Notes: a model not told the origin generated them from the letters alone. Shown: positions 26,989-34,611, counted from the stretch's first letter. The stretch: 37,102 bases of DNA from an uncultured Alkaliphilus sp. (GCA_938074565.1 CALJEQ010000053.1:1-37102), one strand, 5' to 3'. Program-made: numbers and translations.

Positions 26989-27479
26989 TGATACCAATTT
27001 TTTCAGTAGTTGGAAAAAACTCAAATACTGGTAAAACAACAGTATTATGCAATATAATTAGGGAATTAAAGAATAGAGGTTATCGTGTAGCCACTATTAA
27101 ACATGATGTTCATGGATTTGATATAGATCATCCTGGAAAGGATACATGGAAACATGGTCAAGCAGGCTCAGATATTGTAATGATCTCATCACCTGAAAAA
27201 TTTGCAATGATTGAAAAGGTACAAAAAGAATATACTCTAGACGAAATAATTAGTAAAATTAATAATGTTGATATTATTATTACAGAAGGGTATAAAAGGG
27301 AAAACAAACCTAAGTTAGAGGTTTATAGAACAGAGGCAGCCGAATGTTTGTTATGTGAAGATAATGAATTATTTGGTCTTGTTACTGATGTACCCTTTGA
27401 TATGGCAGTTCCACAGTTTAGTTTTGAAGATACAGAAAAATTGGTAGATCATATTATTGAGCTATTCTTGAATAAATAG
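26988..27479 (+). CDS. mobB: MobB, molybdopterin-guanine dinucleotide biosynthesis adaptor
   Basis: A 163-aa P-loop GTPase with GKNSNTGKTT (Walker A), ATIKHDVHGFD and the switch DIIITEGYKRE. MobB assists MobA in making MGD, the form of the cofactor ArrA needs. GTG start overlaps the moeA stop (TAGTG), with GGAGGTG upstream. mobA is not in this window. Confidence 0.92.
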   Translation: MIPIFSVVGKNSNTGKTTVLCNIIRELKNRGYRVATIKHDVHGFDIDHPGKDTWKHGQAGSDIVMISSPEKFAMIEKVQKEYTLDEIISKINNVDIIITEGYKRENKPKLEVYRTEAAECLLCEDNELFGLVTDVPFDMAVPQFSFEDTEKLVDHIIELFLNK

Positions 27480-27549
27480 AGTTATTCTTTAATGAATAGA
27501 CTTTTTACTAATTAGTTTTAAAGGTTTTTCAATAAAAGGAGGGAACTTT

Positions 27550-27741
27550 ATGGGAAAAATAGGTGCAACGGAATTGGTAATTGTTTTGGTTATTGCTTTA
27601 GTAATTTTTGGACCTTCTAAGCTACCTGAAATTGGTAAGGCATTAGGTAAGGGCATTGGAGAATTTAAAGCCCATGCAAAAAAGATCACTGAAGATGAAA
27701 AGGACACTAATAAGAAGAGTGATGATAAGAATGACGATTAG
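27550..27741 (+). CDS. tatA: Sec-independent translocase TatA (copy 2)
   Basis: A 63-aa TatA: helix TELVIVLVIALVIFGPSKLPEIGK, amphipathic GKGIGEFKAHAKKI and a charged tail. It is a paralogue of the copy at 24472 (LVIFGP.KLPE.GK identical). AAAGGAGGG precedes the ATG. It lies upstream of tatC; no tatB is seen, as in most Firmicutes. Confidence 0.93.
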   Translation: MGKIGATELVIVLVIALVIFGPSKLPEIGKALGKGIGEFKAHAKKITEDEKDTNKKSDDKNDD

Positions 27742-27746
27742 TAAAA

Positions 27747-27782
27747 AAGGTGCTACTGCTGTAGTGCCTTCTAAACTTTTTG
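27747..27782 (+). terminator. Terminator-like hairpin between tatA and tatC
   Basis: AAGGTGCTAC (27747-27756) pairs with GTAGTGCCTT (27761-27770) with two G-T pairs and a 4-nt loop, then CTAAACTTTTTG. Leaky termination here would give more TatA than TatC, the ratio the Tat system uses. Confidence 0.6.
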
Positions 27783-27806
27783 TTATAGGATAAGGAGGTT
27801 TCTTAG

Positions 27807-28532
27807 GTGGATGATTTAAGATTATCTTTAATAGATCATTTAGATGAATTAAGAAAAAGAATAATAGTTATTTGTTTAGCATTAATAGTAGGTGCTATAG
27901 TTAGTTATTTTCATATAAACTTGATTATTAGTATTGTAGTAAGACCAGCTGGCGAAATGGAATTTATTTATCTAAGTCCACCTGAGCTTTTTACTGCCTA
28001 TATTAAAATCTCATTAATCGTTGGAGGATTAATTACTTCACCCATCATTTTGTATCACATTTGGGCTTTCCTTAAACCAGGCTTAAAGCCTAGAGAAAGG
28101 AAATACCTATTAGTTGCCCTTTATATGGGAATTATCTTCTTTTTAATGGGGTCTTTCTTTGCTTATTTTATTATTATTCCTATGACCCTCAGCTTTTTTG
28201 TGAAGATGTCAGTTAATCAGATAGCACCCATGTTTTCTTTTGCTAACTATATAGGCTTTTGTAGTACACTACTGCTCTCCTTTGGGTTAGTATTTCAATT
28301 ACCATTACTAATTTTATTACTGACACAACTAAACTTAGTTTCACCCAAAACCTTTAAGAGATACAGGAAGTTTTTTGTACTGGCTATATTTGTTGTGGCA
28401 GCTGTTTTAACACCACCAGATGTGGTGTCTCAAATGTTAATGGCATTACCAATGATTTTACTATATGAATTTAGTATATCTCTTTCAATTATTATTGATA
28501 AAAGAAGAAGGAAAAAAGAAAAAAATAAATAA
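27807..28532 (+). CDS. tatC: Sec-independent translocase TatC
   Basis: A 241-aa membrane protein with six predicted helices. The N-terminal LIDHLDELRKRI and the loop FLKPGLKPRERKYL are TatC hallmarks; the C-terminal LTPPDVVSQMLMALPMILLYE is also typical. TatC recognises the twin-arginine signal. GTG 27807 has AAGGAGG upstream. ArrA is the only clear Tat substrate in the window. Confidence 0.95.
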   Translation: MDDLRLSLIDHLDELRKRIIVICLALIVGAIVSYFHINLIISIVVRPAGEMEFIYLSPPELFTAYIKISLIVGGLITSPIILYHIWAFLKPGLKPRERKYLLVALYMGIIFFLMGSFFAYFIIIPMTLSFFVKMSVNQIAPMFSFANYIGFCSTLLLSFGLVFQLPLLILLLTQLNLVSPKTFKRYRKFFVLAIFVVAAVLTPPDVVSQMLMALPMILLYEFSISLSIIIDKRRRKKEKNK

Positions 28533-28592
28533 TCTATAAACCTTTATATATTATATTTAGAAAACTTGTTATGAAAGTAAGGGGGGAAAGAA

Positions 28593-29555
28593 ATGAAGGA
28601 TACTTTTTCAAGGAAGATTAATTATATGAGAATTTCTATAACCGACCTATGTAATTTGCGTTGCCAATATTGTATGCCAGCAGAGGGAGTTTATAAAAAG
28701 CAACATAAAGATATGATTTCATTAGATGAAATAGTAGAAGTAGTTAAAGCAGGTGCAGAAGAAGGCATCACTAAAATTAGAATAACTGGTGGTGAACCTT
28801 TAGTAAAAAAGGGTATAATAGAATTAATTGAGAAAATTAATGCTATAGATGGCATTAAAGATATTGCCTTAACCACCAATGGTTTATTATTGAAATCTAT
28901 GGGGAAAGATTTAAAAAAAGCTGGTTTAAATCGTCTAAATATTAGTATTGACTCCTTAAAACCCAATAGATATAAAGAGATTACTCGTGGAGGGAATGTC
29001 TATGAAGTTTTGGATGGCATTCAAGAAGTCTTACGTCTAAATATGAAACCTATAAAGCTGAATGTTGTGGTAATCGGTGGTTATAATGAAGATGAATTGT
29101 ATGATTTTGCAAGTTTGACTTTAAAAGATGCTATAGACGTACGTTTCATCGAATTAATGCCCATAGGGGAGGCAAGTAATTGGTCTAAAGAAAGATTTAT
29201 ATCAAATGAAGAGGTTCGGAAACGAATAGGGAATCTCATCCCCTTAGAAAGGGAGCCTTCAAGCCCTGCCCAATATTTCAAGTTGCCTAATGCTTTAGGA
29301 CGTGTTGGTTTTATAGACCCTATAAGTAGCCACTTTTGTAATAGTTGTAATCGAATTAGATTAACCAGTGATGGAAAGCTTAAACCATGCCTTCATAGTC
29401 AACAAGAGGTTGATGTAATGGATGTTATTAGAAATAATTCATCTGACATTAAAAGCAAGCTTAAGGAAGCCATTCTTTTAAAGCCAGAAAAACATTATCT
29501 TTATACTGATGAACACATAATTGGTAACAGAAACATGTCAGAGATTGGTGGATAA
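28593..29555 (+). CDS. moaA: GTP 3',8-cyclase MoaA
   Basis: A 320-aa radical SAM enzyme that starts molybdopterin synthesis from GTP. The SAM cluster is CNLRCQYC (residues about 18-25), the second cluster is CNSCNRIRLTSDGKLKPC, and the protein ends in the conserved GG (MSEIGG). GGGGGGAAAG precedes the ATG. MoaC, needed for the next step, is not in the window. Confidence 0.96.
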   Translation: MKDTFSRKINYMRISITDLCNLRCQYCMPAEGVYKKQHKDMISLDEIVEVVKAGAEEGITKIRITGGEPLVKKGIIELIEKINAIDGIKDIALTTNGLLLKSMGKDLKKAGLNRLNISIDSLKPNRYKEITRGGNVYEVLDGIQEVLRLNMKPIKLNVVVIGGYNEDELYDFASLTLKDAIDVRFIELMPIGEASNWSKERFISNEEVRKRIGNLIPLEREPSSPAQYFKLPNALGRVGFIDPISSHFCNSCNRIRLTSDGKLKPCLHSQQEVDVMDVIRNNSSDIKSKLKEAILLKPEKHYLYTDEHIIGNRNMSEIGG

Positions 29556-29580
29556 ATAAATTAGGATGGGAGTCTTAATT

Positions 29581-30366
29581 ATGAAAAAATCACCTTTAAT
29601 TATTGGATTAATAATTCTTTTTTTGATAGTAAGTATAAGCTATAATAAATATAACGACAGTCAATTAAAACATGAAAACTATATTAATGTAGGTGCTGCT
29701 TCTGATTTGCGTTTTGCCTTTGAAGAGATAGGATATCTTTTTCAAAATGAAACAGGTATTAAAGTAATTTTTCAATTTGGTTCGTCTGGAAACATTGCTC
29801 AACAAATTACCCACGGAGCACCTATAGATTTGTTTGCTTCCGCCAATAAATATTTTGTTGAAGATCTTATCGAGAATGGACATTTATTAGAAGAAACAAA
29901 AGCTCTATATGGGATAGGGCGTATTGTTTTAGCGGTAAATAAAAAAGAAAACTTACAAATTAATAATATACAGGACTTACTAACTGAAGTTGATAAAATT
30001 GCTATAGCTAATCCTGCCCATGCTCCCTATGGACTAGCTGCAAAAGAAGCATTAGAAAGTTTAGGGTTATGGGAGCAATTACAGGAAAAACTGGTTTATG
30101 GTGAAAATATATCTCAAGCTATGCAATTTGTTCAATCGGGTAATGTACCCGCTGGCATAATTGCATTGTCTATTGCAAATGTTCCAGAAATTGAATATAC
30201 AGTAATTGATGACGGACTTCATCGTCCCCTGGAACAAATGCTGGCGGTAGTTAAAAGTTCATCTAAACTGGAGGAAGCTATTGCCTTTGCTGATTTTGTA
30301 AATAGCCCAAAAGGTAGAAATGTTATGGAGAAATATGGTTTTAGAATACCAAAAGAAAGGGAATAG
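29581..30366 (+). CDS. modA: Molybdate-binding protein ModA
   Basis: A 261-aa periplasmic-type binding protein: GAASDLRFAFEEIG, FQFGSSGNIAQQITHGAPIDLFASAN and NPAHAPYGLAAKEAL are the standard molybdate-binding segments. The N-terminus is a hydrophobic helix (about residues 5-20) but without a lipobox cysteine, so it is probably held by an uncleaved anchor. ATG 29581 (GGATGGGAG upstream) is preferred over ATG 29566. Confidence 0.92.
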   Translation: MKKSPLIIGLIILFLIVSISYNKYNDSQLKHENYINVGAASDLRFAFEEIGYLFQNETGIKVIFQFGSSGNIAQQITHGAPIDLFASANKYFVEDLIENGHLLEETKALYGIGRIVLAVNKKENLQINNIQDLLTEVDKIAIANPAHAPYGLAAKEALESLGLWEQLQEKLVYGENISQAMQFVQSGNVPAGIIALSIANVPEIEYTVIDDGLHRPLEQMLAVVKSSSKLEEAIAFADFVNSPKGRNVMEKYGFRIPKERE

Positions 30367-30369
30367 CAG

Positions 30370-31029
30370 ATGGATTTTTTTCCTATATATTTATCACTAA
30401 AGGTTGCCACCGTTTCAACTGTTTTATCAACAATTATTGGTATACCATTGGCATGGTTACTGGCAAAGGGTAATTTCAAAGGGAAGTCGATTTTATCTGC
30501 CTTAGTAACATTGCCAATGGTTTTACCTCCCACTGTATTAGGTTATTACCTACTGATAATTCTAGGTAGAAAAGGGGCTATTGGTATTGCGTTAAATAGG
30601 TTATTTGGTTTTAATATTGTTTTTACTTGGTATGCAGCAGTAATAGCCTCTACAGTTGTTTCTATCCCTCTGCTGGTAAAATCTTTGCAGGGAAGTATTG
30701 AAGCAGTAGATAAAGACTTAGAAGATGTTGCTCGTACCTTAGGTAAGTCAGAGTTAAATACCTTCTTATTTATCACCCTACCTTTGGCGAGACGAGGTCT
30801 TATTTCTGGTATTGTATTAGCTTTTGCAAGAGCTATGGGAGAATTTGGTGCTACATTGATGGTGGCGGGGAATATTCCTGGAAAAACCCAAACTTTAGCC
30901 ATTGCCATCTATGATTCTGTTCAAGCAGGTGATATTCAAAGAGCCAATACTTTAGTAGTTTTAATAAGTGTTATTACCATAACATGTTTAATTGCCATGA
31001 ACAAAACTACAGCATTTAAAAGGTGGTAG
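30370..31029 (+). CDS. modB: Molybdate ABC permease ModB
   Basis: A 219-aa permease with five or six helices and the EAA-type loop KDLEDVARTLGKSELNTFLFITLPLARRGLISG followed by ARAMGEFGATLMVAG, typical of ModB. It starts 3 bases after the modA stop. Brings molybdate in for the cofactor. Confidence 0.93.
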   Translation: MDFFPIYLSLKVATVSTVLSTIIGIPLAWLLAKGNFKGKSILSALVTLPMVLPPTVLGYYLLIILGRKGAIGIALNRLFGFNIVFTWYAAVIASTVVSIPLLVKSLQGSIEAVDKDLEDVARTLGKSELNTFLFITLPLARRGLISGIVLAFARAMGEFGATLMVAGNIPGKTQTLAIAIYDSVQAGDIQRANTLVVLISVITITCLIAMNKTTAFKRW

Positions 31030-31032
31030 TAT

Positions 31033-31653
31033 ATGTTAAAAGTAAAAATCACAAAAAAATTAAATTCCTTTGTCTTAAACAAAGAATGGGAAGTAAAAGG
31101 TGGAGAAATTGTTACTCTTTTTGGACCTTCAGGCTCGGGTAAAAGCATTACACTAAAAACCATTGCAGGGTTAGTGTCCCCAGATGAAGGCATTATTCAG
31201 TTGAATAATATAACTTTATTTAGTTCAGCTTCTCAAATAAATTTAAAGCCCCAAGAAAGAAATTTAGGATATGTTCCTCAAAGTTACGGTCTATTTTGTC
31301 ATATGTCTGTGTTTGAGAATATATCCTTTGCTATTAAAGAAAAGAATAAAGATGTTAAGAAAAACATTGCATTAGATTTTATAAAAAAGTTTGACATAAT
31401 GAGTATTGCCAACAGTTATCCTAGTGAAATATCTGGTGGACAAAAGCAAAGAGTTGCAATTGCAAGGGCATTGGCTTCCAATCCTAGTGTATTGTTATTG
31501 GATGAGCCTTTTTCTGCTATTGATATTAACCTTCGTAAAATTGTAAGGGAAGAAATAAAATTTTTTCTTAACCAATGGAAAATCCCTATTGTGCTTGTAA
31601 CCCATGACTTTGAAGATGTGAAAGTCTTGGGAACAAATTTGATTGAATACTAA
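31033..31653 (+). CDS. modC: Molybdate ABC ATPase ModC (no TOBE domain)
   Basis: A 206-aa ABC ATPase: Walker A GPSGSGKS, signature ISGGQKQR, Walker B LLLDEPFSAID, switch VTHDFED. Most ModC proteins run to about 350 aa with a molybdate-binding TOBE domain; this one ends after the nucleotide-binding domain, so it lacks that regulatory part. The stop is clean and no frameshift remnant follows. Gap to modB is 3 bases. Confidence 0.9.
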   Translation: MLKVKITKKLNSFVLNKEWEVKGGEIVTLFGPSGSGKSITLKTIAGLVSPDEGIIQLNNITLFSSASQINLKPQERNLGYVPQSYGLFCHMSVFENISFAIKEKNKDVKKNIALDFIKKFDIMSIANSYPSEISGGQKQRVAIARALASNPSVLLLDEPFSAIDINLRKIVREEIKFFLNQWKIPIVLVTHDFEDVKVLGTNLIEY

Positions 31654-31655
31654 GG

Positions 31656-31676
31656 TTGTGGGTAAATTTACCACAT
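31656..31676. promoter_or_regulatory. Imperfect palindrome after modC
   Basis: TGTGGGTAAA then TTTACCACA form an inverted repeat with one bulged G. It lies between modC and the phosphoesterase and may be an operator or a weak transcript end. Confidence 0.35.
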
Positions 31677-31705
31677 GAGTAGATATTAAGGAGTTGGTGG
31701 GTGTT

Positions 31706-32443
31706 ATGAAGATTGCTATTATTTCAGATATTCATAGTAACGTAGTTGCTTTAAATGCAGTTCTTGACAATATAAATAATATTGATTGTGATAAAATCAT
31801 ATGTCTAGGTGATTTAGTAGGCTATGGACCCCATCCCAATGAAGTGATAGAAAAAATTAATGAACTAGAAATTCCTACTGTTATGGGGAATTATGATGAA
31901 GCTGTAGGTTTTTATTTACCCTACTGTGGTTGCTACATAGATTCAAAAGTAAAACTATTGCAAAGTCAAAATTCGTTGCATTGGACAGCTGAAAATACGA
32001 AAGAAGAAAATAAAATATTACTAAGAAATCTATCGGAAGAATTAGAGTATGAGTTTAAGGGTAAACACGTTTCTGCATTTCATGGAAGTCCTTCATCTAT
32101 TAATGAGTATATATATAGCAATCAGCAGGATAGACTACAGGAAATTTTACAGGAGATTAACACTGATATATTGTTGTTAGGTCATACCCATATTCCCTTC
32201 ATCCACTGGGTGGGTGAAAAAGTAATTATCAACCCTGGAAGTGTTGGTAAGCCAAAGGACGGAGACAATAGAGCCTGCTATGTTTTACTTGAGTTAAATG
32301 AAAAAATAAATGTTGAAATTAAAAGGGTACCCTATGATATAGATAAAGTGATAACTGACATTAATCAAACAACTTTATTAAAAGAGTTTGGAGTAATGTT
32401 AAGCTTAGGCAAACAAATTGATAAATCAATTGACACATCATGA
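31706..32443 (+). CDS. Metallophosphoesterase (YfcE/MJ0936-like), copy 2
   Basis: A 245-aa phosphoesterase with the complete metal set: SDIHSN, GDLVGYGP, GNYDEAVG, FHGSP and LLGHTHIPF. It is a paralogue of the gene at 14940 but keeps GHTH. ATG 31706 gives the usual MKIAIISDIH start; TTG 31694 is upstream. Its stop codon lies inside the operator of the next operon. No obvious link to arsenic. Confidence 0.85.
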   Translation: MKIAIISDIHSNVVALNAVLDNINNIDCDKIICLGDLVGYGPHPNEVIEKINELEIPTVMGNYDEAVGFYLPYCGCYIDSKVKLLQSQNSLHWTAENTKEENKILLRNLSEELEYEFKGKHVSAFHGSPSSINEYIYSNQQDRLQEILQEINTDILLLGHTHIPFIHWVGEKVIINPGSVGKPKDGDNRACYVLLELNEKINVEIKRVPYDIDKVITDINQTTLLKEFGVMLSLGKQIDKSIDTS

Positions 32444-32457
32444 TGTGTTGATATAAT
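32430..32457 (+). promoter_or_regulatory. Promoter and operator of selenothioredoxin-ccdA
   Basis: TTGACA (32430-32435), 16 bp, TATAAT (32452-32457), near consensus. The spacer holds the perfect palindrome ACACATCATGATGTGT (32433-32448) and the same 22-nt operator register (32433-32454) as the arsR promoter, 19 of 22 identical. Repression by an ArsR-family protein is inferred. Confidence 0.8.
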
Positions 32458-32505
32458 AAATTGTATAGTTAAGTTAATACATATAAAGTATTAGGGGGTG
32501 TAATA

Positions 32506-32940
32506 ATGAATAAAAAATCTAAAAAAATTATTTTAACAATTGTATTAGTAGCGGTTTTAGGTATTTTAGCAAAGCCTTATTTTTTTCCTAATGAAAAAGC
32601 ATTTGCAGTGACTCCTAAACCATATCAAGCTTTTAAGCAGGCAATGGAAAATGGACAACCAGTTTTTCTTGAGTTTTATGCCTCTTGGTGACCTACCTGT
32701 GTATTGATGGGGCCCGTGACTATGGCTCTAAAGGAGAAATATGATAATAAAATTACTTTTATTGTTGCCGATTTGGAAGATCCAGAAACTGAAAAACTTC
32801 TAGAAAAATTTGATGTTAGATATATTCCAGCTTTCTTTTATGTTGATGGCAATCGGAATATTTTGTCTCAAGATACTGGTAAGAAATCCTTTAATTATCT
32901 AGAGAAAGAAATTAAAAAGTATCTTTTGGAGGTAAAATAA
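32506..32940 (+). CDS. Membrane-anchored thioredoxin, predicted selenoprotein (W-U-P-T-C)
   Basis: A 144-aa thioredoxin-fold protein if the TGA at 32689-32691 is read as selenocysteine. Before it, residues 1-61 give an N-terminal membrane helix (about 8-25) and VFLEFYASW; after it, in frame, come PTCVLMGPVTMALKEKY, VDLED-like beta strands and the cis-proline motif YIPAFFYVDG. So the redox motif is W61-U62-P63-T64-C65, with Sec in place of the first Cys. A hairpin of SECIS geometry follows. It is anchored outside the membrane and paired with CcdA, which should reduce it. Alternative: a TGT/TGC to TGA nonsense mutation; the intact downstream frame and the neighbouring ccdA argue against decay. 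Confidence 0.8.
32700..32724 (+). promoter_or_regulatory. Candidate bacterial SECIS element
   Basis: UGUAUUGAUGG (32700-32710) can pair with CCGUGACUAUG (32714-32724) with two mismatches and some G-U pairs, leaving the loop GGC. The loop begins about 20 nt after the UGA and has G in its first two positions, as bacterial SECIS models require. The run GGGGCCCG is strikingly GC-rich for this genome. Folded by hand only. Confidence 0.5.
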
Positions 32941-33632
32941 TGTTGGAGATTTTCTTTACTGAAACTATATCCCATGCCATAAATAATAAATCTATATTAA
33001 CTATACTAGTAATTTTTTTAGGGGGTGTAATTACTAGTATTAGTCCCTGTGTATTGTCTATGCTACCATTATTAGTGGGTTATGTCAGTAGTTGTAGTGA
33101 TAATGTATCTAAAAAGAAAGGGTTTGTACTATCTACTACCTTTGTTCTTGGTTTATCCACAACATTTGCAATTTTAGGTATAATTGCCACCTCATTAGGT
33201 CTAATTTTTGGTCAAGTTTCATCTGTTTGGTACTACATTCTTGCCACAGTGGCAATAATAATGGGTTTAAATATTTTAGGTGTAATTCATCTTAAAATAC
33301 CAGGATTAAAGAGGATGCCAGTTAAACTTAGAGGTTACCCTGGTGCATATTTAATGGGTCTTTCTTTTGGATTGGTGGCATCTACGTGTGCCACCCCTGT
33401 ACTTGCGGTTATTATAACTTATGTTGCAACCCAAGGGAATTTACTTTATGGAATACTGTTACTGTTTATGTATGGAGTTGGGCATGGACTACCGTTAATA
33501 CTAGCTGGTACATTTACAGGTCTACTAAAATCACTTCCTAAAATACAGAAGTATAATATATATATTAACTATTTCAGTGGTGGCATTCTAATATTGATGG
33601 GTCTATTAATTTTAATGTGGATAAGATGGTAG
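32940..33632 (+). CDS. ccdA: CcdA, thiol-disulfide transmembrane carrier
   Basis: A 230-aa DsbD-beta/CcdA family protein with six helices. The two redox cysteines are in ISPCVLSMLPLL and STCATPVLAV. It carries electrons from cytoplasmic thioredoxin across the membrane to extracytoplasmic thioredoxins. Its ATG overlaps the stop of the selenothioredoxin by one base, so the two are a translationally coupled pair. Confidence 0.92.
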   Translation: MLEIFFTETISHAINNKSILTILVIFLGGVITSISPCVLSMLPLLVGYVSSCSDNVSKKKGFVLSTTFVLGLSTTFAILGIIATSLGLIFGQVSSVWYYILATVAIIMGLNILGVIHLKIPGLKRMPVKLRGYPGAYLMGLSFGLVASTCATPVLAVIITYVATQGNLLYGILLLFMYGVGHGLPLILAGTFTGLLKSLPKIQKYNIYINYFSGGILILMGLLILMWIRW

Positions 33633-33691
33633 CTGATATACTAACCATAATCAAAATATGTTAAGTCTAAGTTAAATTTTAGATTATATAA

Positions 33692-33719
33692 TTGACATAT
33701 CATTATTTGTTGATATAAT
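33692..33719 (+). promoter_or_regulatory. arsR promoter with operator
   Basis: TTGACA (33692-33697), 16 bp, TATAAT (33714-33719). ATATCA (33697-33702) and TGATAT (33711-33716) flank 8 bases. The stretch from -35 through GTATAGTTA downstream closely matches the promoter at 32430. Likely autoregulated by the ArsR encoded next. Confidence 0.8.
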
Positions 33720-33807
33720 AAATTTGTATAGTTAGTAAAAAACTAATTAATGATTTATTAACTACTTAAAGTTATTACAAGTAATGTAGATAGAGGGGAA
33801 GCTTAAA

Positions 33808-34143
33808 ATGGGGAATTTACTAAAAAAAGAAGAAATTACAAGTTTACGATTAACAAGTAAACTATTTAAAGGTTTTGCTGACTATTCACGTTTATTTATA
33901 TTTGAAGTATTGATGAATGGTGAAAAAACTGTATCGGAAATTGTAGAAGCTACAGGTATAAGTCAATCTGCCATCTCTAACCATCTAAAATGTTTAAGGG
34001 AATGTGAACTAGTTAATGACAGACATGAGGGTAAATATGTCTATTATAGTGTTAGCGATGATAGAGTTAAAGAAATTATTAAGTTAGCGAAGGAAATAAT
34101 TAAGGAAGCATCAGAAGAAAGATATAGATGCATTAAATATTAG
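33808..34143 (+). CDS. ArsR/SmtB-family repressor, CmtR-like Cys set
   Basis: A 111-aa winged-helix repressor; the recognition helix is SQSAISNHLKCLRECELV. It lacks ELCVC in helix 3. Instead it has C62 and C66 in the DNA-reading helix and C108 near the C-terminus, the same spacing as the Cd/Pb sensor CmtR (C57, C61, C102, from memory). A soft metal or As(III) bound there should release DNA. GAGGGGAAG precedes the ATG. It is the best candidate for the operator shared by arr, selenothioredoxin and its own promoter. Confidence 0.88.
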   Translation: MGNLLKKEEITSLRLTSKLFKGFADYSRLFIFEVLMNGEKTVSEIVEATGISQSAISNHLKCLRECELVNDRHEGKYVYYSVSDDRVKEIIKLAKEIIKEASEERYRCIKY

Positions 34144-34209
34144 TTTTAAAAAACAATAAAAATAAATAAGTAAATACAATTAAAATTCTATAAAGAGGTG
34201 TGTATAAAC

Positions 34210-34611
34210 ATGAAGAAAAAAGTTGCTTTTGTATGTGTTCACAATTCATGCCGATCACAAATGGCTGAAGGCTGGGCTAAAAAACTAGGTAGTGATGTGT
34301 TAGAGGTTTATTCAGCTGGAACTGAAGATTATCATGAAGTAAAACCTGGAGCAGTTCAAGTAATGGAAGAAGCTGGAGTAGATATGAGTGAGCACAGACC
34401 TAAGTTATTAACTGAAATTCCAGAAGAAGTAGATTTTCTTATCACAATGGGATGTAATGTAGTATGCCCTTTTTTACCATGTAGTCATAGTGAGGACTGG
34501 GGACTTGAAGACCCATCAGGTGGGCCAATTGAAGATTATAGAAACACTAGAGATATTATAAAGGAAAAAGTAGAGGCATTAATTGAAAGAGTGAAAAACG
34601 AGGAAATTTAA
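34210..34611 (+). CDS. arsC: Thioredoxin-coupled arsenate reductase ArsC
   Basis: A 133-aa low-molecular-weight phosphatase-fold ArsC. The phosphate loop is C9VHNSCR15 (CX5R), and the redox relay cysteines are C82, C86 and C91 in MGCNVVCPFLPC, followed by the DPSG motif. It reduces cytoplasmic arsenate to arsenite, using thioredoxin. ATG 34210 with AAAGAGG upstream is preferred to GTG 34198, which overlaps that site. It follows arsR with a 66-bp gap, so likely the same transcript. Confidence 0.9.
   Translation: MKKKVAFVCVHNSCRSQMAEGWAKKLGSDVLEVYSAGTEDYHEVKPGAVQVMEEAGVDMSEHRPKLLTEIPEEVDFLITMGCNVVCPFLPCSHSEDWGLEDPSGGPIEDYRNTRDIIKEKVEALIERVKNEEI

Noticed and set aside
28540..28592. Molybdenum-cofactor riboswitch before moaA
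   Set aside because: Only about 60 bases separate tatC and moaA and no multi-stem structure of that class fits.
32689..32691. TGA as a nonsense mutation making a thioredoxin pseudogene
   Set aside because: It replaces exactly the redox Cys codon, the frame stays intact to a natural stop, ccdA is coupled to that stop and a SECIS-like hairpin follows. Kept as the stated alternative, not the main call.
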